Origin: Moraxella sp.
Lineage (GTDB): Bacteria; Pseudomonadota; Gammaproteobacteria; Pseudomonadales; Moraxellaceae
DNA: 56,146 bases
Direction of reading: 5' to 3'
NCBI GenBank assembly: GCA_030525825.1
Contig: JAUNDZ010000012.1
Coordinates: forward strand, 1 to 56,146
Below are positions 1-8,185 of this stretch, one piece after another. Every line of letters begins with the position of its first letter. Position 1 is the first letter of the stretch. Under the pieces are notes generated by a model. It saw nothing but the letters and a program-made list of their open reading frames with translations. It was not told the origin of the DNA and made no database searches. Position numbers and translations under genes: made by a program.

Positions 1-18
1 CATCAATCAAGGCTAACC

Positions 19-46
19 ATTTTATCACATTATTTTGTGTTGTCAA
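19..46 (-). promoter_or_regulatory. sigma70-type promoter directing transcription out of the window
   Basis: On the minus strand a perfect -35 TTGACA (41-46) is followed by a 16-bp spacer and a -10 TAAAAT (19-24). Transcription would run leftward, starting near base 12, so the gene served lies outside the window. Given its neighbours, a stable RNA or tRNA is plausible, but that is inference. Confidence 0.6.
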
Positions 47-107
47 GCGGGTTTTGAAAAAATTTTTAATTTTATTTTCTATCACGCTTGTCGTTAGCAG
101 AAATTAC

Positions 108-135
108 ATTATATAATGTTTTAAAATTAAGTCAA
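108..135 (-). promoter_or_regulatory. sigma70-type promoter, leftward
   Basis: On the minus strand a -35 TTGACT (130-135), a 16-bp spacer and a perfect -10 TATAAT (108-113) form a strong promoter just downstream of the tRNA gene. It has the same geometry as the one at 19-46. The region is very AT-rich, so chance matches are likelier than usual, but the two near-consensus hexamers make it credible. Confidence 0.55.
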
Positions 136-172
136 GTATTTTTTTGAAAAAATTTTAATCACTATTTGTAAT

Positions 173-249
173 TGGTGGCGATGAAGAGACTTGAACTCTT
201 GACCTCACGATTATGAGTCGTGCGCTCTAACCAGCTGAGCTACATCGCC
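173..249 (-). tRNA. tRNA-Met (CAU anticodon, probably elongator)
   Basis: Read on the minus strand, the 77 bases fold as a complete cloverleaf. The acceptor stem is GGCGATG paired with its complement, the D arm contains AGCTCAGCTGGTTAGAGC, the anticodon loop is CTCATAA on a CACGA/TCGTG stem, and the T arm has TTCAAGT. The gene encodes its own CCA end (173-175). The CAU anticodon could mean elongator Met or the lysidine-modified Ile2 tRNA. The A5-U68 pair of the acceptor stem favours Met, as in the E. coli elongator. The T1 stem and discriminator A are ordinary. It has its own promoter at 264-291 and lies downstream of rnpB on the same strand. Confidence 0.9.
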
Positions 250-263
250 GTTACAGGTTGGCA

Positions 264-291
264 ATTATAGCATAGATTTGTTACTTGTCAA
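264..291 (-). promoter_or_regulatory. promoter of the CAU tRNA
   Basis: The minus strand shows consensus TTGACA (286-291), a 16-bp spacer ending in TGC, and consensus TATAAT (264-269), so it is also an extended -10 promoter. The start would fall about 7 bases beyond the -10, just before the tRNA 5' end at 249. The near-perfect match fits a highly expressed stable RNA. Confidence 0.8.
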
Positions 292-320
292 TAACAAAAT
301 CAATTTTTTTATAAAAATTT

Positions 321-669
321 TGGCAGACCGATAAGCCGGGTTCTGTCGTGGACAATCATTCATCTAGGCGTACCATCGCTGATACGCTCAAGCAACCTAC
401 CCGTACTCTGAGCGGGCAACCCATTGAGTACCTATTTGGTCTTGCTACGGGTGGAGTTTACCATGCCATGAACTGTTGCCAGTCATGCGGTGTGCTCTTA
501 CCACACCCTTTCACCCTTACCTATCAATGATAGGCGGTCTGCTCTCTGTTGCACTGGTCGTAGGCTTTCGCCCCCTAGCCGTTAGCTAGCACCCTGCCCT
601 GTGTAGCCCGGACTTTCCTCCCCTTCTATATAGCAAGGTATATAGAAGCAGCGATTGTCTGGTTTGCCA
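321..669 (-). ncRNA. rnpB: RNase P RNA (class A)
   Basis: This is the catalytic RNA of ribonuclease P, which trims the 5' leader of tRNA precursors together with the protein RnpA. On the minus strand the 5' end has GGCAAACCAGACAATCGC, followed by the conserved GAGGAAAGTCCGGGCT, and the 3' part ends with ACAGAACCCGGCTTATCGG. The first and last bases (near 668 and 322) pair as helix P1. About 349 nt is normal for a bacterial type A molecule. The promoter at 677-705 places the start at about 669-670, agreeing with the P1 boundary. No protein-coding gene should be called across it. Confidence 0.96.
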
Positions 670-676
670 AGCATCT

Positions 677-947
<271 letters not shown>

Positions 948-952
948 TCAGC

Positions 953-1453
<501 letters not shown>

Positions 1454-1567
1454 TCATCACTTATTAAAAAATAGGTGCTTATGCTACCAAAATTTTTGTG
1501 AATTTTAAACCAATTTTGATAGAAATTTATGATGGTCAAGCACTTAATGAGCAGTCAATCAGCACTT

Positions 1568-1603
1568 AAAAAAACGCACCGCCATCATCGTGATGCGTTT
1601 TTT
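1568..1603 (-). terminator. intrinsic terminator after thiY
   Basis: The arms AAAAACGCA (1570-1578) and TGCGTTTTT (1594-1602) form a GC-cored hairpin flanked by A- and T-runs, so it can stop transcription in either direction. It lies 25 bases past the thiY stop. Confidence 0.75.
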
Positions 1604-1627
1604 AAATTAGCTAAACAGCAAAAGCCA

Positions 1628-2614
1628 TTAAGGCAACTCGACCGTGTATTCGCTCACATCTGGCAGCGACTTGGTCAATCCTTGTGCTTGCATGAAGTTT
1701 GCCATCGTCTCATAGCGTGCCTTATCTAATGCTTTTGGCTTTTGTGCCAAATGCGGCAAGGTGTCTGCCCACGCCATGCGATTAAGCTCATTGTCCAGCT
1801 CGTTTGGCTTATAAGCAACGAACAGTTTCCATGCTTCGTCTGGATTGCTCTTGATAAAATCAGTCGCCTGCTCGATGGCAGTCATAAAGCGAGACAATTT
1901 CTCTTCTTGGATGTGCTGCTTATGAGCCACAAAAATCAGCTCATCATAGGCGGGCACACCATGCTCTTCTGGGTAGAAAGCCACACCTTCGTGCTGTTCG
2001 ATTTTTAATTGATTAAGCTCAAAATTACGAAACGAACCAATGACCGCATCTGTCTTTTTGCTCAATAATGATGGCGATAATGACCAGTTCACATTGACCA
2101 TCTCGACATCTTTGTCGCTAAGATTGGCAGATGCCAGCATGGTTTTTAATAACAGCTCTTCAAAGCCGCTCACCGAGTAGCCGATTTTTTTGCCTTTTAG
2201 ATCGGCAAGAGTCGTGATGCCGCTGTCTTTTAATACTACCAGACTGTTGAGCGGTGAGTCGACGACCGTACCAATTCTAACCAATGGCAAGCCTTCTGCC
2301 ACCTGCTGTTGAAGCTGTGGCTGATAATCAATGGCGATGTCCGCCTTTTGGGCTGCCACAAGTTTGGGCGGCATAGATGGGTCGGTAGGCTCGACGATGT
2401 CCACTTCAAGACCTTGCTCATCAAAATAGCCTTTTTGTTTGGCGATGATGATGGCGGCATGATTGGGGTTGGCAAACCAATCAAGCAGCAGCGATACTTG
2501 CTGTTTTTGGGTGCTTGGTGCGGCGGTCTCTGCTGGCTTGTCTGCCTTGGGGCTACACGCCGCCAGCACGCCTGCCATTAGGACGGCTGTTGCCGCTGAT
2601 AAAAACTTGGACAT
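1628..2614 (-). CDS. thiY: thiamine-precursor (HMP-type) ABC transporter substrate-binding lipoprotein
   Basis: Periplasmic substrate-binding component of 328 residues in the NMT1/THI5-like family, which binds pyrimidine thiamine precursors. A lipoprotein signal ends in the lipobox LAAC at about residue 20, followed by a short Pro/Ala/Lys linker. The mature protein starts with VSLLLDWFANPNHAAI, the conserved start of THI5-like proteins. Its function is supported mainly by context: it is the last gene of an operon with an ATPase and a permease, behind a TPP riboswitch. The exact ligand (HMP, formylaminopyrimidine or an analogue) cannot be read from sequence. Related family members bind other aromatic compounds, but the riboswitch makes thiamine supply much more likely. 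Confidence 0.88.
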   Translation of the reverse strand: MSKFLSAATAVLMAGVLAACSPKADKPAETAAPSTQKQQVSLLLDWFANPNHAAIIIAKQKGYFDEQGLEVDIVEPTDPSMPPKLVAAQKADIAIDYQPQLQQQVAEGLPLVRIGTVVDSPLNSLVVLKDSGITTLADLKGKKIGYSVSGFEELLLKTMLASANLSDKDVEMVNVNWSLSPSLLSKKTDAVIGSFRNFELNQLKIEQHEGVAFYPEEHGVPAYDELIFVAHKQHIQEEKLSRFMTAIEQATDFIKSNPDEAWKLFVAYKPNELDNELNRMAWADTLPHLAQKPKALDKARYETMANFMQAQGLTKSLPDVSEYTVELP

Positions 2615-2655
2615 CTAAAACTCCTTGGATGGTTGGTTGTAATCAATTCACTTTT

Positions 2656-3402
2656 TTAATGCACATGGGTCGCCCACGGAATGAGCCGTTTTAAGAGATA
2701 ATCACCCACAAAATATAACACCAATGCGATGGTTAATAGCACAAATAACGCCACAAACATCAAATCCACCTGCATTCTGGCATTGGCGTGTAGCATGAGA
2801 TAACCAAGCCCTTCGGACGAGCCGACCCACTCGCCCACCACCGCACCAATCGGGGCGATGGAGATGGCGATTCTAAGTCCTGATGCCAATGCAGGCAAAG
2901 CAGCTGGCAGCTTGACCTTTAAGAGCATCTGCCATGCACTGATGCGATAAGTCTTTGCCAAATCCAGCCACGCTCTTGGGGTCTGACGCAATCCATCAAA
3001 GCAAGCTGCCGTAACAGGAAAATAGATGATGAGTACCGTCATGACAATCTTGGACGCAATGCCATAGCCAAACCACAGTACCAAAAGCGGTGCGATGGCA
3101 AACACAGGAATCGCCTGTGAGATGACCAATATCGGCAAGAGCACCGACGAGATTCGCTTTGAGCTGCTAAGTACCAACGCCGAGCACACGCCCATGACCA
3201 CGCCGATGCCCAAGCCAAGCAGGATTTCAAGCAAAGTAACCTTAGTGTGCTGCCAGATGAGCGGCACATTCGCCAAAAACGCATCAAATACCATCATCGG
3301 ACTTGGTAGGATATAGCGAGGCAAGCCAAAACCACTCACCACCAGCTGCCACAGCAGAATGAGCGTCAATGCGATTGCAGGTATCTTGATTAGCTTCATC
3401 AT
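2656..3402 (-). CDS. thiX: thiamine-precursor ABC transporter permease
   Basis: Inner-membrane permease of 248 residues in the SsuC/TauC-like binding-protein-dependent family. About six hydrophobic segments are visible, starting with IPAIALTLILLWQLVVSGF. The EAA loop that contacts the ATPase is present around YRISAWQMLLKVKLPAALPALASGLR. It starts 2 bases after the thiZ stop, so translation is probably coupled. thiY follows after 41 bases. Similar permeases serve sulfonates or taurine, but the TPP riboswitch upstream of the operon assigns this one to thiamine precursor uptake. Confidence 0.88.
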   Translation of the reverse strand: MMKLIKIPAIALTLILLWQLVVSGFGLPRYILPSPMMVFDAFLANVPLIWQHTKVTLLEILLGLGIGVVMGVCSALVLSSSKRISSVLLPILVISQAIPVFAIAPLLVLWFGYGIASKIVMTVLIIYFPVTAACFDGLRQTPRAWLDLAKTYRISAWQMLLKVKLPAALPALASGLRIAISIAPIGAVVGEWVGSSEGLGYLMLHANARMQVDLMFVALFVLLTIALVLYFVGDYLLKRLIPWATHVH

Positions 3403-3404
3403 CG

Positions 3405-4127
3405 CTATTTATCCGAAAGCTCGCCAAGCAGCCTTGCATGCAGTACACCAAATTCGCCATCATCGAGCGGTCTGACAGGGCGACCATCTGGGCTGATTTT
3501 GGTGGAGATTGTGGTAGATGCTCGGTCGGACGACTGTTTTAAGACATAAATGTCATCGCTTAGGCGAATCGCTTCTTGGGGGTCATGGGTGATGAGTAGG
3601 ACGGTTTTTTGGTGTAGTAGCTCATACGATAGGGCTTGGAGTTCGTGGCGAGTTGCCGCATCGAGTGCCGAAAATGGCTCATCCATCAGCACCAAATCCG
3701 CTTTCATCATCAAAGTGCGAGCCAAAGCCACCCGCTGACGCTGCCCACCTGACAGCTCATAGGGCTTTTTGTGTAGGTGGGCTTGCATCTTGACTTGCTT
3801 AAGCAAAGCCAAGGCTTCATCTTTGGTGTGTGATGTCTTTTGTCCTGATAAATGGGCGAATAGCTGCACATTATCCAAGACAGACAGCCACGGATACAAC
3901 GCATCATGCTGAGCCAAATAAGACAGCCGAGTACCATCGACAAAGCTAAGCCGACCTGTAAAATTCTGCTCCAATCCTGCGATGATGCGAAGAAGGGTTG
4001 ATTTGCCCACGCCTGATGCACCCAATAGGCTGGTAAATCGACCTGTTGGCAGGGAAAAATCAAAATCACGAAAAATGCACTGCTCGCCAAACTTAAACGA
4101 CAGACCCACAATCTCAACACACATCAT
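3405..4127 (-). CDS. thiZ: thiamine-precursor ABC transporter ATP-binding protein
   Basis: Cytoplasmic ATPase driving the ThiXY transporter. Visible motifs are Walker A GASGVGKST, the signature LSGGQRQRVALARTL, Walker B VLMDEPFSALD and the switch histidine in LLITHDPQEA. The reading frame is open upstream to a TTG at 4151, but I prefer the ATG at 4127 (another follows at 4124). The protein then begins MMCVEIVGLSF like homologues, with 240 residues. That ATG overlaps the TGA of a 13-codon leader ORF in the arrangement ATGA, suggesting translational coupling. No strong ribosome-binding site stands directly before 4127. It is the first full gene of the operon. Confidence 0.9.
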   Translation of the reverse strand: MMCVEIVGLSFKFGEQCIFRDFDFSLPTGRFTSLLGASGVGKSTLLRIIAGLEQNFTGRLSFVDGTRLSYLAQHDALYPWLSVLDNVQLFAHLSGQKTSHTKDEALALLKQVKMQAHLHKKPYELSGGQRQRVALARTLMMKADLVLMDEPFSALDAATRHELQALSYELLHQKTVLLITHDPQEAIRLSDDIYVLKQSSDRASTTISTKISPDGRPVRPLDDGEFGVLHARLLGELSDK

Positions 4128-4165
4128 GAGCCATTCTGCCAAGCAGCACAAGGGATGATAAGCAT
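4124..4165 (-). CDS. putative 13-codon leader ORF between TPP riboswitch and thiZ
   Basis: The ATG at 4165 opens a 13-codon frame, MLIIPCAAWQNGS, whose TGA (4126-4124) overlaps the thiZ ATG. An AGGA sequence at 4177-4174, 8 bases before this ATG, lies inside the conserved 3' strand of the TPP aptamer. Ligand binding would therefore hide this ribosome-binding site directly, and thiZ translation could depend on ribosomes arriving from the leader. The peptide matches no family I know and may be only a coupling device. It is not a duplicate of the thiZ N terminus. Confidence 0.5.
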   Translation of the reverse strand: MLIIPCAAWQNGS

Positions 4166-4246
4166 GGTTAGTTTCCTACGACAGCATTAACTGAACAGGT
4201 TCACGGGTATCATCTCAGCCGTCTATGACAGCACCCCGACTAAACA
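4166..4246 (-). promoter_or_regulatory. TPP riboswitch (THI element)
   Basis: On the minus strand the conserved aptamer parts occur in order: TCGGGGTGC, then GGCTGAGATGATACCCGTGAACCTG, here in pieces GGCTGAGA, ACCCGTGAACCTG, and finally GCTGTCGTAGGAAAC. Bases near 4239-4243 and 4168-4172 pair (TTAGT/ACTAA) as helix P1. Thiamine pyrophosphate binding represses the downstream genes in known examples. No terminator hairpin with a T-run follows, so control is likely at translation initiation: the AGGA in the 3' strand is the only good ribosome-binding sequence before the first ATG. Confidence 0.93.
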
Positions 4247-4275
4247 AAATAAGATATTAATATGATATTTAGGCA

Positions 4276-4304
4276 ATTATAAGCCAAGACAACCGATGAG
4301 TAAA
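4276..4304 (-). promoter_or_regulatory. promoter of the thiZXY operon
   Basis: The minus strand has -35 TTTACT (4299-4304), a 17-bp spacer and consensus -10 TATAAT (4276-4281). The start would be about 20-30 bases before the TPP aptamer, as expected for a riboswitch leader. Confidence 0.65.
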
Positions 4305-4348
4305 GCCCCTGCTTATCCATCAAAACAAGGGCTGATACTTATTGGTGA

Positions 4349-5131
4349 TTAGCGTTTGGCGAAACCTTGCTTTTGTAGATAATCCAGCATGAACGGACGC
4401 ACTTCACCACCAAAGGTTGCGGCAATCTGAGCTTTCCAGTCCAAATCCAGCCCACGACCTTGATAATATTCACGCACCTGCTCATTATAATCGGCAAGCA
4501 CTTCATCGCTGGCGATTTGGTAGGTGTCGGTCGAGACCAGCGTGTGTAGCGGTAGGCGGGGTCGTTGTGATTGATTAATCTTAGATTCCCAATCAGGATG
4601 ACCCAAGCACAACCCAAACAGCGGCACGACATGCTTTGGCAGACCCAAAATCTCGCCTGCACGCTCAATGTCATTACGAAGTGAGCCAATATACACACCG
4701 CCCAGACCCAGACTCTCGGCAGCAGCAAGGATGTTTTGTGCCATGAGTGCCGCATCAATCGCTCCGATGAGCGTAACTTCCGTCCAGTCCGTCTGCACAT
4801 CAGCGAGCTGGTTATGACGATGAGCATCCATACAAAATACCAAATATTCTGCACACGACTCCACATAGCCATGACCCAATCGCTTGCCATCTGCCAATGC
4901 CTGCTCATATTCTGCCGCACTCATGTCGCACGAAATCTGACGCAAGGCGGTACGCTTGGCGGTATCGACCACACGAATGATGCTGGTCGCCTGCAAAAAA
5001 CTGGAAGTTGAAACCGCACGCCCTGCTTCTAAGATGGCAGTCAGCATCTCATCAGAAATTGGCTCGCCTGTGTATTTGCGTACCGAGCGGTGATTAAGCA
5101 GGGTTTCGATGGTAGGGGCACTATTTAGCAT
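4349..5131 (-). CDS. nfsA: oxygen-insensitive NADPH nitroreductase
   Basis: FMN-dependent two-electron nitroreductase of the NfsA group, acting on nitroaromatics and quinones in the cytoplasm. Family landmarks are HRSVRKYTGEPISDEML near the N terminus, SSFLQATSIIRV, the LGLGGVYIGSLRNDIE segment, PLFGLCLGHPDW, and a C-terminal RPFMLDYLQKQGFAKR much like E. coli NfsA. The frame is open upstream to 5206, but the ATG at 5131 has AAAGGA 8 bases before it and gives 260 residues, close to the family norm. It is a monocistronic gene upstream of the thi operon on the same strand. Confidence 0.93.
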   Translation of the reverse strand: MLNSAPTIETLLNHRSVRKYTGEPISDEMLTAILEAGRAVSTSSFLQATSIIRVVDTAKRTALRQISCDMSAAEYEQALADGKRLGHGYVESCAEYLVFCMDAHRHNQLADVQTDWTEVTLIGAIDAALMAQNILAAAESLGLGGVYIGSLRNDIERAGEILGLPKHVVPLFGLCLGHPDWESKINQSQRPRLPLHTLVSTDTYQIASDEVLADYNEQVREYYQGRGLDLDWKAQIAATFGGEVRPFMLDYLQKQGFAKR

Positions 5132-5292
5132 AAAATATTCCTTTTGGTTCATATCAAGATTGGCACATGGTGTGCTAATATTAGCATGGTAACAATTATC
5201 ATCCATAAAGGCAAATCGATTTGGTGATTTTTTGTGATTTTAGGCAGATTTTTATCATTAACAATCAGGCTACTTTATCCGATGCGATAATT

Positions 5293-5301
5293 TGTTATAA
5301 T
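5293..5301 (+). promoter_or_regulatory. extended -10 promoter of smpB
   Basis: TGTTATAAT (TG at 5293-5294, TATAAT at 5296-5301) is an extended -10 element located about 47 bases before the smpB ATG. No good -35 hexamer is present at 16-18 bp, which is typical of extended -10 promoters. Confidence 0.5.
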
Positions 5302-5347
5302 ACCTACCAACATCAAGTAACAACAATACAAAAACTGGACAATCATC

Positions 5348-5815
5348 ATGGCAAAAAAACCAAGCAACCAAATCTGTGCCAACAAAAAAGCAAGGCATGA
5401 GTATTTCATCGAAGAGACTTTTGAAGCAGGATTGGTGCTAGAAGGCTGGGAAGTCAAATCCATCAGAGCAGGTAAAATGACCATCACCGATGCCTATGTC
5501 ATCTTTAAAAATGGCGAAGCGTTCTTATTCGGAGCTCACATTCAGCCGCTACTGACCAGCTCAACACACATCAACCCTGACAATATTCGCACCAGAAAGC
5601 TACTGCTTAATCGCCGTGAGATTGACAAGCTGTTCGGCATGGTCAATCAAAAAGGCTATGCGGTCGTACCCCTATCCTGCTACTGGAAGGCATCACGAGT
5701 CAAATGCGAAATCGCCCTTGCCAAAGGCAAAAAACTGCACGACAAACGAGCCACCCTAAAAGAGCGAGACTGGCAGATGGATAAAAAGCGTGGCTTTAAG
5801 GCGGATTTACGCTAA
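5348..5815 (+). CDS. smpB: SsrA-binding protein (trans-translation)
   Basis: It binds the tRNA-like end of tmRNA and brings it to stalled ribosomes for rescue and tagging. The 155-residue length is standard. Conserved segments include [26 protein letters not shown] near residues 13-38, then [10 protein letters not shown] and NRREIDKL. The basic C-terminal tail [16 protein letters not shown] carries the DWxxDK-like element that enters the mRNA channel. It has its own promoter and a strong terminator at 5847-5878. The tmRNA gene itself is not in this window. Confidence 0.97.
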   Translation: MAKKPSNQICANKKARHEYFIEETFEAGLVLEGWEVKSIRAGKMTITDAYVIFKNGEAFLFGAHIQPLLTSSTHINPDNIRTRKLLLNRREIDKLFGMVNQKGYAVVPLSCYWKASRVKCEIALAKGKKLHDKRATLKERDWQMDKKRGFKADLR

Positions 5816-5846
5816 TTTTATCTTTAAACAAATTTTAGCTCCAAAC

Positions 5847-5878
5847 AAAAAAGGTCGTCAAATCAACGACCTTTTTTT
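5847..5878 (+). terminator. intrinsic terminator between smpB and rarD
   Basis: The arms GGTCGT (5853-5858) and ACGACC (5866-5871) are extended by an A-run before and a T-run after the hairpin. It suits smpB on the plus strand and can also stop rarD on the minus strand, whose stop is at 5905. Confidence 0.8.
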
Positions 5879-5904
5879 ATGTCGGTTTGCACCATTGTGT
5901 ATGG

Positions 5905-6873
5905 TTAAGCAGATTTGTTTTTATTATTTCGCATGGTAGCAATCCCCTGCACCACCAAGCACAAAATCCCTGCCCAAATCAGTCCATAGCTGGTCAGCAT
6001 GTCCATCGTGAATGTACCGCCAAGCACCGTAACAGCCAACAAGAACAAAAGTGCTGGTTCAAGATAGCCCACCAGACCAAACAGGCTAACAGGCAACAGG
6101 CGGTTTGCTTCTAAATGCGACTGCAATGCCAAGATACTCACCACACCCAGTCCTGCGACCTTTAATAGTAGCCAGCCGTCTTGTAGCACCATGCTCATCG
6201 TCTGTACATCATACATCACCAGATACGCCAAACAAAACGGAGCAATCAGCATCGCATCGACGAACAGCCCTGTTACCGCACGAATCTTTTGCACACGACG
6301 CATGACATAGTAGATGGGATAAGTGGCACACACCCAAAAAGTCGCCCAGCTAAGCTCGCCTGTCCGCACAATCTCCATCACCACGCCTGCCGCTGCCAAT
6401 GCCACCGCAAGCCATTGAATCTTAGTCAATTTTTCTTTAAAAAACACGCAGCCGAACAGCACCATCGTCAAAGGAAACAAAAAATACCCCATCGCCGTCT
6501 GTACGCCCTGCTGATTAAGCGGTGCCCACATGAACAGCCACAGCTGACTGGCAAAAATCGGCGTCGGTAGCAGCAGCCACAGCCATGCCTTGATACCACG
6601 CACCGCTTTTAGGTCGCTGATGATGCCTTTGATTTGACCGCTTAGCACCAAAAAGATGAGCAAGCACGCCAAAATCATGACCATTCGCCACAAAAACACG
6701 CTCGTACCTGTCAAAGGCGATAACCATTTGCCATAAGAATACAGCACGCCAAACAAGACATTGGCAAAGATGGCAAGTGCCACGCCCAAGATGAACTTTT
6801 GGCGGTGTGTATTGACTGGTTGGCTGGCGGTTTTTAGTATGCCGACATTAGCAAGGGAAATGTTGGTATTCAT
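5905..6873 (-). CDS. rarD: RarD-like EamA/DMT family transporter
   Basis: Inner-membrane protein of 322 residues with about ten hydrophobic segments in two EamA halves. The first half has the RarD-like FGVLYSYGKWLSPLTGTSVFLWRMVM and the later PTPIFASQLWLFMWAPLNQQG. RarD proteins are drug/metabolite-superfamily transporters whose natural substrate is unknown. The symbol rests on this resemblance. It is transcribed divergently from an Lrp/AsnC regulator across a 167-bp AT-rich gap, an arrangement typical of a regulator controlling an amino-acid or metabolite exporter. The SD upstream of the ATG is weak. Confidence 0.82.
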   Translation of the reverse strand: MNTNISLANVGILKTASQPVNTHRQKFILGVALAIFANVLFGVLYSYGKWLSPLTGTSVFLWRMVMILACLLIFLVLSGQIKGIISDLKAVRGIKAWLWLLLPTPIFASQLWLFMWAPLNQQGVQTAMGYFLFPLTMVLFGCVFFKEKLTKIQWLAVALAAAGVVMEIVRTGELSWATFWVCATYPIYYVMRRVQKIRAVTGLFVDAMLIAPFCLAYLVMYDVQTMSMVLQDGWLLLKVAGLGVVSILALQSHLEANRLLPVSLFGLVGYLEPALLFLLAVTVLGGTFTMDMLTSYGLIWAGILCLVVQGIATMRNNKNKSA

Positions 6874-6919
6874 GGGTATCCGTATTGGGTAATTTTTCGC
6901 TTATTTTAGGAAAAATTCG

Positions 6920-6990
6920 TGATAAAATTTTTGTATTTTTCATAAATAATGAGTTTATTTTGCAAATTTTTTATATTCTTGATAAAATTT
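6920..6990. promoter_or_regulatory. paired direct repeats in the rarD / Lrp-family intergenic region
   Basis: The 11-mer TGATAAAATTT occurs at 6920-6930 and again at 6980-6990, exactly 60 bases apart in the AT-rich divergent promoter region. Lrp/AsnC proteins bind phased AT-rich sites, so these are candidate binding sites of the adjacent regulator. AT-richness makes chance repetition possible. Confidence 0.4.
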
Positions 6991-7040
6991 CTCATATTTT
7001 TTTAAATATTGCACAATCATTCTAGACACCCCACATTCCC

Positions 7041-7508
7041 ATGACGCACACCCTAGACGACACCGATAAAATCATCCTAAACCTACTGCAAGATGATGCC
7101 ACCATGCCCCTAAAAGCCATCGCCGAGCATGCACACATCTCCACCGCCACCGCCCAACGCAGAATCACCGCACTCATCGAAGAGCAAATCATCAGCCGTC
7201 AGGTCGCCATCGTTGACCCGCTCAAAGTCGGCTATGGGCTGACGGTGCTTGTGATGATTAAGATGGCGACATCTAATGTCTCCATGCAGCAGCGGTTTGA
7301 GCGGGTCATGTCGGCTGAGCCACAGGTGATGATGTGCTATGAGATTTCTGGGGATTATGATTTTGTGCTGATGGTGAGCAGCCAAAATATGCAGGATTAT
7401 CACGCCTTTACACGCAGGCTACTAACGAGCGAAAATAATGTGAATCATTTTAATAGTCAATTTGTCATGAATTTTATTAAATCTGGCACCAAAATTACGC
7501 TAAAATAG
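7041..7508 (+). CDS. Lrp/AsnC family transcriptional regulator
   Basis: DNA-binding regulator of 155 residues. The N-terminal winged helix-turn-helix begins LDDTDKIILNLLQDDATMPLKAIAE, with recognition-helix region HISTATAQRRITALIEEQII. A C-terminal RAM (ligand-binding, oligomerisation) domain follows, with the GYGLTVLVMIKM strand and the CYEISGDYDFVLMV segment typical of AsnC proteins. The neighbouring divergent transporter rarD is its likely target, and local paired repeats may be its operators. The effector, probably an amino acid, cannot be told from sequence. Confidence 0.9.
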   Translation: MTHTLDDTDKIILNLLQDDATMPLKAIAEHAHISTATAQRRITALIEEQIISRQVAIVDPLKVGYGLTVLVMIKMATSNVSMQQRFERVMSAEPQVMMCYEISGDYDFVLMVSSQNMQDYHAFTRRLLTSENNVNHFNSQFVMNFIKSGTKITLK

Positions 7509-7555
7509 ACACGCTTTTGATATTCTTTTATTAATTTATTTTAATAAGGTTGATT

Positions 7556-8098
7556 ATGAAAAAAATCCTAAGTTTTGGTTTGCTGTGCTGCTTGACCGCC
7601 TGTACGCAGCCTAAGCCAGCACCCACCACAGACGCAGCCAGCACCGACAGCGGCACACCGCACGATACTCAGGCTGCAACAGATGCTCTGCCTGCCGACG
7701 ATGCTACAGAATCACAGCCTATCACCACCCCTGATGGCAAAATCCAAATCGACTGGTCGCTCATCGATACCAAAACCCCCCGTGCCGAGCTGACGAACTA
7801 CCCATACCCCATCGCCATCGACAGCCAAGCCGTCAAAAACTACGCCACCGCCTACAACATCAGCGACAGCCAAGCCCAGCACAGCATCGTTGTGAGCATG
7901 GCTGCCCCTGAAGCATTGGGCAAGCTACTCGACCAGCTAGAAGACAGCTACCTAAGCCATGAGCTGACCGACGGTGCGGATATGACACTCATCATCCACA
8001 CCAAAGGCGATGTCGTCGCTGACCAAAGAGACTATGTCTTTGCCGATAAATTTGGCGAAGGTCTGGTATTGCCCATCAAAATCATCCCAAAACAATAA
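7556..8098 (+). CDS. putative lipoprotein, unknown function
   Basis: The ATG at 7556 follows AAGGT and gives 180 residues. A TTG-initiated extension by two codons is less likely. The signal peptide MKKILSFGLLCCLTAC ends in an LTAC lipobox, so the mature protein should be lipid-anchored. About 55 residues of Thr/Ala/Asp-rich low-complexity linker follow. A compact C-terminal domain begins IQIDWSLIDTKTPRAEL and contains YNISDSQAQHSIVVSMAAPEALGKLLDQLEDSYLSHELTDG with no motif I recognise. Positioned after the Lrp-family gene on the same strand, 48 bases away. Function unknown. Confidence 0.75.
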   Translation: MKKILSFGLLCCLTACTQPKPAPTTDAASTDSGTPHDTQAATDALPADDATESQPITTPDGKIQIDWSLIDTKTPRAELTNYPYPIAIDSQAVKNYATAYNISDSQAQHSIVVSMAAPEALGKLLDQLEDSYLSHELTDGADMTLIIHTKGDVVADQRDYVFADKFGEGLVLPIKIIPKQ

Positions 8099-8123
8099 GG
8101 CACAGCCAATCCGACCAATAAAA

Positions 8124-8158
8124 AACCCAATAAAAGAGACTGGCTCTTTTATTGGGTT
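8124..8158 (-). terminator. intrinsic terminator between lipoprotein and EamA genes
   Basis: A perfect 15-bp stem (AACCCAATAAAAGAG at 8124-8138 against 8144-8158) closes a 5-base loop. On the minus strand it is followed by a T-run, so it chiefly ends the EamA-family gene; on the plus strand the hairpin lies 26 bases after the lipoprotein stop. Confidence 0.8.
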
Positions 8159-8185
8159 ATTGGTATTGAGCTGTATCAGGCAGAG

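Noticed and set aside
348-530. 60-codon ORF on the plus strand
   Set aside because: It lies entirely antisense to the conserved RNase P RNA and has no protein-like features.
4128-4151. TTG-initiated N-terminal extension of thiZ
   Set aside because: It adds eight residues absent from the usual start of such ATPases, has no ribosome-binding site, and the ATGA overlap at 4127 is a better explanation.
4124-4165. The leader ORF as a frameshifted N terminus of thiZ
   Set aside because: Its 13 residues do not resemble any ABC ATPase start, and thiZ already begins normally at 4127 or 4124.
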